Assembly (NCBI RefSeq): GCF_005491425.1
Contig: NZ_CP028083.1
Location: 644,001-708,000 of the forward strand
Source: Lysinibacillus sp. SGAir0095
GTDB taxonomy: Bacteria; Bacillota; Bacilli; Bacillales_A; Planococcaceae
Length of the DNA stretch: 64,000 nt
Direction: 5' to 3'
A program made the position numbers and the translations under genes. Shown here in pieces: positions 17,733-26,392 of this stretch; position 1 is the first letter of the stretch; each line of letters starts with the position of its first letter. Under the pieces are notes generated by a model that saw only the letters and a list, made by a program, of their open reading frames with translations, searched no databases and was not told the DNA's origin.

Positions 17733-18251
17733 ATGGGGAGAGTAGTAGGTGAGATTAAAGTAGAACGTTTTTTGGAAAATTTAATTCAACAGCTGCCTTA
17801 CGAAATGAAAGGGAAGCAAGAATTTATGTATAGGTTCGAACAAAATAATTCAATGTGTTCAATTGGGTACGAAAAAAACAAAACATTCTTCTCAAAGGCC
17901 TACAATTTAACGGTGAAAATTGAGAAAGAAGTACAATCGGCGAATGCTGAGAAACAAGAAGTACGCTATTTATTTCATAGACAAAAATGGACTTCGAAAA
18001 AGGAAAGTCCGTTGCTTAAAATCGCCAATCGCCATTTTCGATGGAAGTGGAATGAAATCGATTTAGAGAAATTAACTATGGTTGAAGAGAAGCAAAAGCG
18101 TACCTTTAAAATGTCGATTCTACCAGGAAGCTATAATGTTTTGCTTTTTCCCCCACTTACACAAGGAATTGAATTGTATCCGAATGAGCTAAAATGTTTA
18201 GTGAATTGGATTGATGTCATTTCAAAGCAACTGGATGGACAATACTTGTAA
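17733..18251 (+). CDS. Hypothetical protein in the amine-use locus
   Basis: A 172-residue soluble protein, basic and rich in Lys, Glu and aromatic residues. No known domain was recognised. The ATG at 17733 lies four bases after the permease stop, so it is probably translated by coupling; the frame is open further upstream only inside the permease tail. It is followed after 15 bp by a membrane protein gene. Its conserved place, if any, next to the amine oxidase and permease would be the main clue to function. Confidence 0.65.
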   Translation: MGRVVGEIKVERFLENLIQQLPYEMKGKQEFMYRFEQNNSMCSIGYEKNKTFFSKAYNLTVKIEKEVQSANAEKQEVRYLFHRQKWTSKKESPLLKIANRHFRWKWNEIDLEKLTMVEEKQKRTFKMSILPGSYNVLLFPPLTQGIELYPNELKCLVNWIDVISKQLDGQYL

Positions 18252-18266
18252 TTTGGAGGGATTTTT

Positions 18267-18809
18267 ATGCTAGCGATCGTAAGCATATGCATTGTTTTAG
18301 TCTTTACAATAATAAGTGGAACACTATTTCGAAAACAATTCAAAGCCAATCATATATCAAGCTGTTTAGCCATGTTCGTCACAATGACGAAAAGCACCCT
18401 AGTAGGTATTTTAACAGCGATTTGGATTCCTGATATGGTCCTTTCAACAATTGTTTCAATCACCATAAGCTTTGGCTTAATTACTTTTATGACTTATAAA
18501 CTGTCAATTAAGATTTTCGTTGAGAGCTTAAGTATGCTATTTATGGGAGCTATGATGGGCGTGATGCTGAGTTTAATGACAACGAGCTACGGTACGTTAA
18601 GTATCATGTTCTTTACTGTCATTTATATGATAAGTGTAATAGTAGCTGTTGGCTTATGGGAGATGAAAGAACATGCGACTATTTGGAATGCAATTCCCAA
18701 AAAGTTATCCCTTATAGCTACTGCAGCTGTCATTGCATTAGCAGCCTCTACTTTAGTCGGATCATTTGAAACTGAATCGAATGAAGTTGAAGTGGAGCAT
18801 CATCATTAA
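18267..18809 (+). CDS. Hypothetical multi-pass membrane protein
   Basis: A 180-residue protein with about five hydrophobic segments: residues 1-18, 30-52, 56-76, 84-106 and 110-128, plus one near 145-163. It ends in an acidic, histidine-tipped tail (EVEVEHHH) that could bind a metal ion, which is speculation. GGAGGG lies seven bases before the ATG. The short gap to the preceding gene suggests it closes the amine oxidase-permease transcript. Family not recognised. Confidence 0.7.
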   Translation: MLAIVSICIVLVFTIISGTLFRKQFKANHISSCLAMFVTMTKSTLVGILTAIWIPDMVLSTIVSITISFGLITFMTYKLSIKIFVESLSMLFMGAMMGVMLSLMTTSYGTLSIMFFTVIYMISVIVAVGLWEMKEHATIWNAIPKKLSLIATAAVIALAASTLVGSFETESNEVEVEHHH

Positions 18810-18828
18810 TAAATAAAACCAATTAGCG

Positions 18829-18863
18829 GCAATCTCTAATAAAAAAGGGATTGCTTCTTTTTT
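18829..18863 (+). terminator. Terminator closing the amine-use cluster
   Basis: GCAATCTC pairs with GGGATTGC (one wobble) and is followed by TTCTTTTTT. Confidence 0.8.
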
Positions 18864-18997
18864 GTTGAACTATAATTTATGTAGTTTTTTTTAAAAGGAT
18901 GAAAATCTTGTTAAGGTACAGCAGAGATTTACATTCGGATTATATACACACTAATTAGGGCTTTATTAAAATCAATAAAGATTAGAGGAGTTAAATA

Positions 18998-19561
18998 ATG
19001 GTATTAGTTAGGGAGTATCCAGTACTAGAAACGGAAAGATTAATTCTAAGGGAAATTACAGAAAACGATGCAAATAGTATTTTCGAATATTTATCCGACC
19101 CAGAAGTCATGAAATACTATGGATTACAACCATTTGAGGCAGTGAAGGATGCTTTGGATGAAATCTCTTGGTACCAATCTATATTTAATGAGCAAACAGG
19201 AATCAGGTGGGGAATCACCTTAAAACATGAGGATAAAGTAATTGGCAGCTGTGGGTTTCTGAATACTGTTTCAAATCATTATCGTACCGACATTGGTTTT
19301 GAGTTAAGTAAGGAGTATTGGGGGCAAGGTATTGCAAGCGAGGCCATGAACGAAATTATTCAATATGCCTTTGAACAAACCGATATCCAGCGTATTCAAG
19401 CTTTAATTGAACCTCCTAACATCGCATCACAAAAAATGGTGGAAAGAGCAGGTTTCCTAAGAGAAGGACTGCTTAGAAAATACGAGTACACTTGTGGGAA
19501 ATTTGATGACTTATATATGTACGGGTTGTTAAAAGAAGACTATGGGAAATTCCATAGGTAG
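18998..19561 (+). CDS. GNAT acetyltransferase, RimJ/RimL type
   Basis: A 187-residue acetyltransferase. The N-terminal LETERLILREITENDANSIFEYLSD and the later YWGQGIASEAM acetyl-CoA binding turn (motif A, Q/RxxGxG/A) mark the RimJ/RimL group, followed by NIASQKMVERAGF and the GLLRKYEY end. It would move an acetyl group from acetyl-CoA to an amino group of a protein or small molecule; the acceptor is unknown. AGAGGAG precedes the ATG. Single gene with terminators on both sides. Confidence 0.88.
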   Translation: MVLVREYPVLETERLILREITENDANSIFEYLSDPEVMKYYGLQPFEAVKDALDEISWYQSIFNEQTGIRWGITLKHEDKVIGSCGFLNTVSNHYRTDIGFELSKEYWGQGIASEAMNEIIQYAFEQTDIQRIQALIEPPNIASQKMVERAGFLREGLLRKYEYTCGKFDDLYMYGLLKEDYGKFHR

Positions 19562-19589
19562 AGTGACTGTCTAATTTATCTTTAACTAG

Positions 19590-19633
19590 AAACAGGTGGG
19601 AAAAAACAATTTGTTTTTCTCGACCTGTTTTTA
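19590..19633 (+). terminator. Terminator after the GNAT gene
   Basis: AACAGGTGGGAAAAA pairs with TTTTTCTCGACCTGTT with minor mismatches and is followed by TTT. Confidence 0.75.
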
Positions 19634-19822
19634 CTATTTATAAAACCGTCAATAGCGATTTTTCATTATGTGAGGGACCTTTCAAGCACTATTCCTATTG
19701 GACTATTTGAAAAGATAGGGCAATAGAATCGTTTCATAACAAAGGGTTTAGGGAATGTAAAAATTGGCATCTTTCATCCCTATAATTCTATGTTAAAATA
19801 ATTGCTTGGAAAGGAAGTCATC

Positions 19823-20824
19823 ATGAGAAATGCATATTTTGATAACGCAAAAGCAATATTAATTTACTTAGTGGTCTTAGGACATCTAATGTCAGGATAT
19901 TTAATGGAAAACCAATATATCGATACATTATATTTAGTTATCTATCTATTTCATATGCCTGCATTTATTTTAATTTCTGGGCATTTTTCTAGAACGATTA
20001 AAAGTAAAAGCGATTTAATAAAATTAGGAAAAACCTTATTGCTGCCATATATCATATTTCAATTACTGTATACGTTATATTACAAAAATGTTTTTGGTGA
20101 TAGTGTAGTATTTGAGATCTTCGAGCCTCGCTATGCTTTATGGTTTTTACTGAGTATGGCAATATGGAAGCTCCTTTTATGGGCTTTCGGTAGTCACAAG
20201 GGGATGGTGTTGCTTTCAATTGCTCTATCCTTGGTAGTCGGTTACATAAGCGAAGTGAATGAATGGCTATCTTTAGCGAGAACATTTTTCTTCTTTCCGT
20301 TCTTTTTACTTGGATATTACTTAAATCGAGAAAATTTCATGAAGCTGAAGAATACATGGAATATGGGGTTAGCAAGTATATTAGGAATTGGCCTCGTCGT
20401 ATTTGTTTACGGCTTTGGCGATGTTCGATGGAAAGAATGGTTCTTCGGTAGAATTCCTTATGAGGATATTAGCTACGGAATTGTAGAAATAGGTGCGTTA
20501 AGCAGATTAGTAGTATATGCAGCTATGTTGATCGCAACCTATATTTTCTTATCGTTAGTTCCTAAAAATCAACAATGGTACACAGAGATTGGTGGCAAAA
20601 CATTGGCTGTGTATCTATTACATCTATTTGTTATTAGGGCGTTTAAAGCAACTGCCATTTATGAGTGGATTGAAGAAACAGGTAACTATATGATGTTATT
20701 TGGTATCGCCTTTTTCGTTGTATATGTTTTATCGAGAAAGTGGGTTTGGAAGATTACTTCGCCATTAATTACAGGAAATATCATAAATTTACCAAAAAAA
20801 TTCGTAACCAAAAATTCAGTTTAG
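19823..20824 (+). CDS. Membrane acyltransferase (acyltransferase 3 family)
   Basis: A 333-residue protein with about ten hydrophobic segments. It begins RNAYFDNAKAILIYLVVLGHL, the family opening in which the DxxKxxxxxxVvxGH histidine is catalytic. These enzymes O-acetylate surface sugars or peptidoglycan from acyl-CoA and sit in the cytoplasmic membrane; the fucose 4-O-acetylase-like subgroup is closest in appearance. The frame opens at a TTG (19802), but the ATG at 19823 has AAAGGAAG just ahead and gives the standard N-terminus. No polysaccharide genes lie nearby, so the acceptor is unknown. Confidence 0.85.
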   Translation: MRNAYFDNAKAILIYLVVLGHLMSGYLMENQYIDTLYLVIYLFHMPAFILISGHFSRTIKSKSDLIKLGKTLLLPYIIFQLLYTLYYKNVFGDSVVFEIFEPRYALWFLLSMAIWKLLLWAFGSHKGMVLLSIALSLVVGYISEVNEWLSLARTFFFFPFFLLGYYLNRENFMKLKNTWNMGLASILGIGLVVFVYGFGDVRWKEWFFGRIPYEDISYGIVEIGALSRLVVYAAMLIATYIFLSLVPKNQQWYTEIGGKTLAVYLLHLFVIRAFKATAIYEWIEETGNYMMLFGIAFFVVYVLSRKWVWKITSPLITGNIINLPKKFVTKNSV

Positions 20825-20840
20825 AATTTGTTTATATGCA

Positions 20841-20873
20841 AAAGTGTTAGCCGACAAAGGTTAACGCTTTTTT
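20841..20873 (+). terminator. Terminator after the acyltransferase gene
   Basis: AAAGTGTTAGCC pairs with GGTTAACGCTTT (imperfect) and ends in a T-run. Confidence 0.7.
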
Positions 20874-21082
20874 GCTTTAAACAATCAATTTTTTATAGAA
20901 AATTGTAATAGTAAATTAGTAGGAAACATTCAAATTGAGAGGTAATTTAGGCAGTTGGCGAATATACTGGCTAATGGAGTGCTATTAGAAATAATGAAAA
21001 CGAACAAAGCATTCTAGGTAGCTGTTTTGTTGATGTACTGAAGAGCACACAATAAAAAATGGTATTAACAAGGGGGAAAACA

Positions 21083-21580
21083 ATGTTCTCAATTGGGGAT
21101 AAAGTCTTTTATGGTGCACATGGCGTATGTATAATTCAAGATATACAAAAATTAACATTTTCGGGGCAACAAAAAAAATACTATATTTTGCATTCCTTCC
21201 ATGATGTATCCATCAAGTTATATCATCCTGTCGAAGCGAAGGATTCAAAACTATCACCCATTACTTCAAAAGAGGCAGCTGAAGTTATCTTGGAAGCATT
21301 TAAAAATCCTCCAGATGTTTGGCATAGCCGTATGAACGAGCGGACTCAACACTACCAAAAAGTAATAGAATCAAAGGATCATATACAGATTGCCCAAATG
21401 ATGAATACCATTTTAAGAAAAAAGTTTGAATTGGAAAAAGAGGATAAGACTCTGCCGAATCAGGATTTGCTAATGCTGCAGCAGATAACCTCGCTCTTTT
21501 CAGAGGAGTTGGCACTTAGTTTTAATTTAACGGCCAAACAAGTGATGGACAAGGTAGAGAAAATTATTTTAGAGAATTAG
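21083..21580 (+). CDS. CarD-family RNA polymerase-binding regulator
   Basis: A 165-residue protein. The N-terminal Tudor-like CarD/CdnL domain (about residues 1-60) reads MFSIGDKVFYGAHGVCIIQDIQ with the expected PV/YHPVEA strand end. A helical C-terminal domain follows to residue 165. CarD proteins bind the beta subunit of RNA polymerase and steady the open promoter complex. The ATG at 21083 has AAGGGGG ahead of it; the open frame begins earlier at 21059 without one. Single gene with a strong terminator. The target promoters cannot be inferred. Confidence 0.88.
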   Translation: MFSIGDKVFYGAHGVCIIQDIQKLTFSGQQKKYYILHSFHDVSIKLYHPVEAKDSKLSPITSKEAAEVILEAFKNPPDVWHSRMNERTQHYQKVIESKDHIQIAQMMNTILRKKFELEKEDKTLPNQDLLMLQQITSLFSEELALSFNLTAKQVMDKVEKIILEN

Positions 21581-21588
21581 AATAAGAT

Positions 21589-21624
21589 GAGCATTTCTTC
21601 GAGGAGAAGAAATGCTCATTTTTT
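21589..21624. terminator. Terminator between CarD and VOC genes
   Basis: GAGCATTTCTTC pairs perfectly with GAAGAAATGCTC across GAGGA and is followed by ATTTTTT; it separates convergent genes. Confidence 0.9.
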
Positions 21625-22306
21625 AAATCGTTTTATAATGAAAGAGTCCATTTTTGTCGATTTCTAATTGAAGCTGGTTATTCACAACCAGCCTTATTCT
21701 ACTAACTACAGCAACCTTTGTAGAAAAATACCAGTTTCGCCTTGCTGGACCGAGTAAGATATAAGCGTCATCCTTCGATTCTCCCATAAAATTTAAAGAA
21801 GTTTCATTTAGTTTTTCGTTATTGCGAACAGGGATTCCAAGAGTTATTAACATTTCGCCCACATGAATTAAATATTCAGTAGTTAAATTCATCTCACCAA
21901 TATTTAGGATCTCATCAGCATTGAATTGATTTACATGAATTTTGGGGTTAAGAGAGTGACGAGCAATCAATTCAACAACATTTTCATCTGGATCATAAAA
22001 ATACAAGGATTGTGCATTAATCCTTTCAAAATACACTTCATCCTGACCGTTATGTTTTAGCAAAGGTGTGTAAAGCTGAATCCATTCCTTGGCTTCTTTA
22101 AAAAGATTGCTTGGAATGTTGAATGCAAAATGATATTGTGTTTTTTCATCGGGGAGTGATAATTCAAATGCCAGTATGCTTTCGCCAATTTTAATCTCCA
22201 AAACTGTTGAAGATTTTTTTAACCTCTTAAATCCAAGTATCGTGCAATAAAAGTTTTCCATTCCCTCTAAGTCATGAGTATACAAAGTAACTTTGTTGAT
22301 TTTCAT
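21623..22306 (-). CDS. VOC-superfamily (glyoxalase-like) protein, CppA-like
   Basis: A 227-residue protein made of two vicinal-oxygen-chelate modules. The first is clear: INKVTLYTHDLEGMENFYCTILGFKRL at the N-terminus and YFYDPDENVVELIARHS near residues 118-134, with the H and E residues that bind metal in this fold. The second half is more divergent. CppA-like two-module proteins have this length; the reaction is unknown. The ATG at 22306 has GGAGAG upstream and is preferred over the frame opening at 22339. Confidence 0.78.
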   Translation of the reverse strand: MKINKVTLYTHDLEGMENFYCTILGFKRLKKSSTVLEIKIGESILAFELSLPDEKTQYHFAFNIPSNLFKEAKEWIQLYTPLLKHNGQDEVYFERINAQSLYFYDPDENVVELIARHSLNPKIHVNQFNADEILNIGEMNLTTEYLIHVGEMLITLGIPVRNNEKLNETSLNFMGESKDDAYILLGPARRNWYFSTKVAVVSRIRLVVNNQLQLEIDKNGLFHYKTI

Positions 22307-22491
22307 GTGGATCACTCTCCAAAACTTATTTGGTATCACTATATCGCAACTATTAACTTTTGCACTTTGTACTAAAGTATGAAATTTGTAATATAAGACG
22401 CTTCTATAAAGAGTTGGCTATTTTTGTTAATTCAAGGGATAAAAAGTGTACAATAAAATAAAAAACTAATCATGAATAGGAGCCAAATACG

Positions 22492-23052
22492 ATGAATCGA
22501 TGTGACTGGGTATCAAAAGAGCCTTTATATATGGAATATCATGATAAAGAGTGGGGCGTACCCGTTTATGATGATAGGAAATTGTTTGAAATGCTTTGCT
22601 TGGAAGGAGCACAAGCGGGTTTAAGCTGGTGGACAATTTTACAAAAAAGAGAAAATTATCGAGTGGCATTTGATCAGTTTGATGCTGAAAAAATTGTGCA
22701 ATATTCGGAAGAAAAATTACAGACACTAAAGGAAAATCCCGGAATTGTCCGCAATAAGTTAAAAATACAAAGTGTTGTAACAAATGCACAAAGCTTTTTA
22801 CGCATTCAAAAGGAGTACGGATCATTCGCCAATTACATTTGGGGATTTGTAGACCATCAACCTATCATCAATGAATGGAGGTCCATCAAAGAAGTGCCTG
22901 TGACGACGGAAATCAGTGATGCAATGAGCAAAAAACTAAAAAAGGACGGCTTTAAATTTGTCGGAAGTACGATTTTGTACTCCTATATGCAAGCAGTTGG
23001 AATGGTGAATGACCACATCTTGGAATGCTTCTGTCACCCTTCTCATTCATAA
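22492..23052 (+). CDS. tag: DNA-3-methyladenine glycosylase I
   Basis: A 186-residue base-excision repair enzyme that releases 3-methyladenine from alkylated DNA. All four zinc ligands of the Tag family are at their canonical places: C4, H17, H175 and C179. The active-site glutamate is E38 in LEGAQAGLSW. Length equals the family norm. The start MNRCDWV is standard and AGGAG precedes the ATG. A methyltransferase gene follows 18 bp downstream, possibly on the same transcript. No alkylation-response operator was recognised upstream. Confidence 0.95.
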   Translation: MNRCDWVSKEPLYMEYHDKEWGVPVYDDRKLFEMLCLEGAQAGLSWWTILQKRENYRVAFDQFDAEKIVQYSEEKLQTLKENPGIVRNKLKIQSVVTNAQSFLRIQKEYGSFANYIWGFVDHQPIINEWRSIKEVPVTTEISDAMSKKLKKDGFKFVGSTILYSYMQAVGMVNDHILECFCHPSHS

Positions 23053-23070
23053 ACTAAAAGGGGCTCAATT

Positions 23071-23856
23071 ATGAAAAAAGCGACTTTGGAAAACTTTGAG
23101 GAATATAATAATCCTCTTTTATATGATAAAGAAAATAATGCTTATGCCGAGGATGTAAAATTCCTATTAAAGGTTGCTTCCAATACGAAAGGTGTAATAA
23201 TCGATTTAGCTTGCGGTACTGGTAGGGCTACTATTCCTTTAGCTAGGGAGGGGCACCAACTTATCGGGGTTGATTTACATAGTGGGATGCTCCTGGAAGC
23301 TAAAAAGAAAGCGTCCAATCTAAATTTGCAAATTGATTGGTATGAACAGGATTGCACTAACTTAAACTTGAATGTAAAGAGTAACTTAATCTATCTGGTT
23401 GGGAACTCATTCCAGCATTTCCTTACAAACGAAGCCCAAGATGGATTATTAACTTCGGTAAACAACCATCTAACGAGTGAGGGGATATTCGTTTTTGGCA
23501 CAAGGTTTCCGACCGCTGAAGAATTGTGGCAGCCGAGTAAAGAAGAGTATTGGAGAACCTATATAGATAGCGAGACTCAACATAAAGTAGAACTCTACAT
23601 AACAAGTAGCTATGACGCTGTATCCCAAGTTCAGGAGAATATTACGCTAAGAAGGTTTATAAATGCAGATGGTGAAATTGTAGATGAAAGTAGAACAAAT
23701 ATTAGCTTAAGATATGTATTCCCAAAAGAAATGGAACGAATTTTATCGACAAATGGCTTACAGATCGCAAATGTTTACAAGGATTGGAACGAAAATGAGT
23801 TATCCAATGAGTCCAGTGAAATGATATATGTTTGCAAGAAAATGAATAAAGCATAG
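23071..23856 (+). CDS. Class I SAM-dependent methyltransferase
   Basis: A 261-residue methyltransferase. Motif I reads VIIDLACGTGRATIPLA near residues 49-65, followed by the acidic residue of LIGVDLHSGML, motif post-II DWYEQDCTNL near 90-99 and LIYLVGNSFQHF near 107-118. The C-terminal half is the beta-sandwich seen in ubiquinone/menaquinone-type and small-molecule methyltransferases. The substrate is unknown. AAGGGG precedes the ATG. It lies 18 bp after tag, so co-transcription is likely. Confidence 0.85.
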   Translation: MKKATLENFEEYNNPLLYDKENNAYAEDVKFLLKVASNTKGVIIDLACGTGRATIPLAREGHQLIGVDLHSGMLLEAKKKASNLNLQIDWYEQDCTNLNLNVKSNLIYLVGNSFQHFLTNEAQDGLLTSVNNHLTSEGIFVFGTRFPTAEELWQPSKEEYWRTYIDSETQHKVELYITSSYDAVSQVQENITLRRFINADGEIVDESRTNISLRYVFPKEMERILSTNGLQIANVYKDWNENELSNESSEMIYVCKKMNKA

Positions 23857-23919
23857 TCTTCTCATATACAAAAAAAGAGTGGGATCACTGATACTTATTT
23901 TGGGAGGTTGTAAAAGAAT

Positions 23920-24447
23920 ATGCTGGGATTATTGATCGCTTTCATGCTTGCTTTTTATTTTATTGTATTATTTAAAAATGGTATCGAGCCTAGTGAAATA
24001 GTGATTGAATTTAGTATTCTATACCTCTGTTCCTGTATAATAATTATTCTCTTAATATGGATTCTCCGAAAAGGAAGCCCTAAGATACCGACCATAATTG
24101 CCCTTGCCTTGGTAGTAGTGATGATTGGGGTTAAATCTTATGTGGCGATAAAGGAAATTCCAGACTTCAAGATTAATCGGCAAATGGAGCTTGCAACGAT
24201 ATTAGGAAATTCGCCAGAATATAAGGAGTTAGGCATAAACAGTAATGCTGATATCGATTGGATTAAAATCCATGGTGCGCCAAAAAGAGGAAACTTTCAT
24301 CAAACTTTAGATTATGTAATTGAATTAAGGATAAAAAATGATGAGCATCCCTATTATTTTATGTGTGCAGGTACAGGACCAGATTGCGAGCAATATGAAC
24401 AAGTAGAAGAATCCTTGGCACTAAGATTGATAGAGCATTATCAATAA
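23920..24447 (+). CDS. Hypothetical membrane-anchored protein
   Basis: A 175-residue protein with three hydrophobic segments in the first 85 residues (about 1-18, 28-47, 53-75), then a soluble extracellular or cytoplasmic part. The last 50 residues contain YYFMCAGTGPDCEQYEQVEES, with two cysteines that could pair. No family was recognised. GGGAGG lies upstream of the ATG at a slightly long spacing. It is followed by a terminator and appears monocistronic or the end of the tag transcript. Confidence 0.7.
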   Translation: MLGLLIAFMLAFYFIVLFKNGIEPSEIVIEFSILYLCSCIIIILLIWILRKGSPKIPTIIALALVVVMIGVKSYVAIKEIPDFKINRQMELATILGNSPEYKELGINSNADIDWIKIHGAPKRGNFHQTLDYVIELRIKNDEHPYYFMCAGTGPDCEQYEQVEESLALRLIEHYQ

Positions 24448-24464
24448 GAAAATGTGAATTATAA

Positions 24465-24504
24465 AACACTCAAATCTCCTAAAAAGAGAATTTGAGTGTT
24501 TTTA
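24465..24504. terminator. Terminator between convergent genes
   Basis: AACACTCAAAT pairs with ATTTGAGTGTT across an A-rich loop and is followed by TTTTTA. Confidence 0.85.
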
Positions 24505-24514
24505 TGTGGGTCTG

Positions 24515-25054
24515 TTAAAACGGAATTTTAAGATCCAGAATCATTAAGATAATTAAAATCGTACAACCAGTAGTAGCAATGGTATCACCTATGCCTCCAC
24601 CTTTAAAGTTAGCAATGCGAAAACTCTTCTTAGTGAACGGATAAAGAAGGGGAATGCCTCTTTTGGTCATTAAATCCAAAATCAGATGACTCCACATTCC
24701 AGCACTTAATCCAATGACTAAGAACTTTGACATAACTTGCACCTGTCCTGTTAATTCATTAGAAAAGAAGAATAGTAATTCCGAAAAAGCAAAGATGATT
24801 AACGGAGTATGCACCACGCTTCGATGCCCAAGTGTCTTACTAATGATGAAAGAAGCAATTTTAAGTTTTCTACCAATATAGCTTTGGCGATGATCGATGT
24901 CTGGGAGAAGTGATCCTAACACAGCTCCGAAAAGCACCGCTCCAATCCCCACAATTCCATCCACAAACCCGTTATGTGAAACAGTTGGAACAATGTATTT
25001 TGCAGCAGCTATCCCAGCTGTTAAACCACCCATTACATGTGCCGGTTTATTCAT
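24515..25054 (-). CDS. YdjM-family membrane-bound metal-dependent hydrolase
   Basis: A 179-residue membrane protein of the YdjM (DUF457, LexA-regulated membrane hydrolase) family. The conserved polar residues are visible: H6 in HVMGG, LLPDIDH near 52-58, LGHRSVVHT near 76-84 and SHLILDLMTKRGIPLLYPF near 118-136. Together these form the putative metal site close to the membrane. Four hydrophobic segments are seen. The biological substrate is unknown. GGAGG precedes the ATG. Single gene, convergent with the preceding one. Confidence 0.85.
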   Translation of the reverse strand: MNKPAHVMGGLTAGIAAAKYIVPTVSHNGFVDGIVGIGAVLFGAVLGSLLPDIDHRQSYIGRKLKIASFIISKTLGHRSVVHTPLIIFAFSELLFFFSNELTGQVQVMSKFLVIGLSAGMWSHLILDLMTKRGIPLLYPFTKKSFRIANFKGGGIGDTIATTGCTILIILMILDLKIPF

Positions 25055-25310
25055 GATGTTGCCTCCTATATAACTATTAAACCACCGAATTGTATCTTAT
25101 TTTAGTAGAAAAACAGTTCGTTGAAACGAGTTTTAACGTATTTCCAATATTGAAAATATAAAAGAAAGGGATTTGGGGAGAACAAAATATAATTTATGGA
25201 ACCTTTCTATCAATTAATAAGTCTTGTTATTCGATAATATAATATCGTTATTCAATAAATATGGTGGATGAAATCTTGATTGTTAAAACGAAATCAATGG
25301 GGGATTATTC

Positions 25311-26078
25311 ATGAGAGCTATAGAACAGCTTGTACGATTTGGTAGGGAGCAGGCTATATCCTGTTTGTTTCCTGTCGTTATTTTTGCCTCCTTGGCGATT
25401 ACACAAATTCTGCCTCTGCCATTCTTGCCACGGTATGACTGGTTACTGATTATCTGTCTGCTAATGCAGTGGTGGATGGTACGGTCAGGACTTGAAACGC
25501 GGGATGAATTAAAGGTTATTACGTTGTTTCACCTTATCGGACTTACACTGGAGCTTTTTAAGGTGCATATGGGCTCTTGGTCTTATCCAGAAGCAGGATA
25601 TTTTAAAGTTTTTGGAGTTCCTTTGTATAGCGGGTTTATGTATGCAAGTGTAGCGAGTTATCTTTGCCAGGCTTGGAGGCGGCTAAGGGTTGAACTCTTG
25701 CAGTGGCCACCATTTTGGGTAGTCGTCCCATTAGCAGCAGCCATCTATTTGAATTTCTTCACACATCATTATTGGATGGATCTACGTTGGTGGCTATCTG
25801 GGCTTGTAATACTAGTGTTTTGGAAATCATGGGTACTTTACGAGGTAAACGGAACGCAATATCGTATGCCAATTGCCTTGTCCTTTGTACTAATCGGTTT
25901 TTTTATATGGATTGCAGAAAATATCGCTACCTACTTTGGGGCATGGCAATACCCAAACCAAACTGAAGCATGGAGTCTAGTTCATCTAGGAAAGGTAAGT
26001 TCGTGGCTTTTACTAGTGATCGTCAGCTTTCTTATAGTAGCGACGTTAAAGCTGGCTAAAAAGAGAATGCCATATTGA
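25311..26078 (+). CDS. DUF817 integral membrane protein (YoaT-like)
   Basis: A 255-residue protein with seven to eight hydrophobic segments and many tryptophans. FKVHMGSWSYPEAGYFKVFGVPLYSGFMY near residues 84-112 and ENIATYFGAWQYPNQTEAWSLVHLGK near 203-228 are hallmarks of DUF817, a family of unknown function that includes B. subtilis YoaT. GGGGG precedes the ATG. It stands alone and is followed by the 51-bp tandem repeats. Confidence 0.85.
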   Translation: MRAIEQLVRFGREQAISCLFPVVIFASLAITQILPLPFLPRYDWLLIICLLMQWWMVRSGLETRDELKVITLFHLIGLTLELFKVHMGSWSYPEAGYFKVFGVPLYSGFMYASVASYLCQAWRRLRVELLQWPPFWVVVPLAAAIYLNFFTHHYWMDLRWWLSGLVILVFWKSWVLYEVNGTQYRMPIALSFVLIGFFIWIAENIATYFGAWQYPNQTEAWSLVHLGKVSSWLLLVIVSFLIVATLKLAKKRMPY

Positions 26079-26115
26079 TATGGGTAGGAGATAAATAATT
26101 TAAGTAGGGATGTCT

Positions 26116-26304
26116 TGGACAAAAAGTTTAGTTTATTGCGAAATTTGTCCATGAGCCCGGTTATCGTGGACAAAAATTTGAGATATTCACAAAATTTGTC
26201 CATGAGCCCGGTTATCGTGGACAAAAATTTGAGATATCCACAAAATTAGTCCAAGAGCTCGGTTGTCGAGTACAAATAGTTTAGTTTTCCACAAAATTTG
26301 TCCG
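26116..26304. repeat. 51-bp tandem hairpin repeat, about 3.7 copies
   Basis: Units start at 26116, 26167, 26218 and 26269, exactly 51 bp apart; the last is partial. Each starts TGGACAAA and has TTTGTCCA about 30 bases later, so each unit can fold as its own hairpin. The inner units are nearly identical and end in GAGCCCGGTTATCG. The outer copies are diverged. It lies between the DUF817 gene and the S9 peptidase terminator. Because the period is a multiple of three, one minus-strand frame stays open through it, but it has no ribosome binding site. Confidence 0.9.
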
Positions 26305-26348
26305 TGATAAATGCATTACAATCGATACTGATATTTTAAAAAAGAAAG

Positions 26349-26388
26349 CCCCTCAATTGCTAGAGTAACTCCAACAATAAAGGGGCAT
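26349..26388 (-). terminator. Terminator of the S9 peptidase gene
   Basis: On the minus strand GCCCCTTTATTG pairs with CAATTGAGGGGC and is followed by TTTCTTTTTT. Confidence 0.8.
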
Positions 26389-26392
26389 ATCA

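Noticed and set aside
25982-26224. Minus-strand 80-residue frame over the repeats
   Set aside because: It stays open only because the repeat period is a multiple of three; there is no ribosome binding site and it runs into the DUF817 gene.
26116-26304. Possible CRISPR array
   Set aside because: The units are contiguous 51-bp repeats with no unique spacers between them, and no cas genes are nearby.
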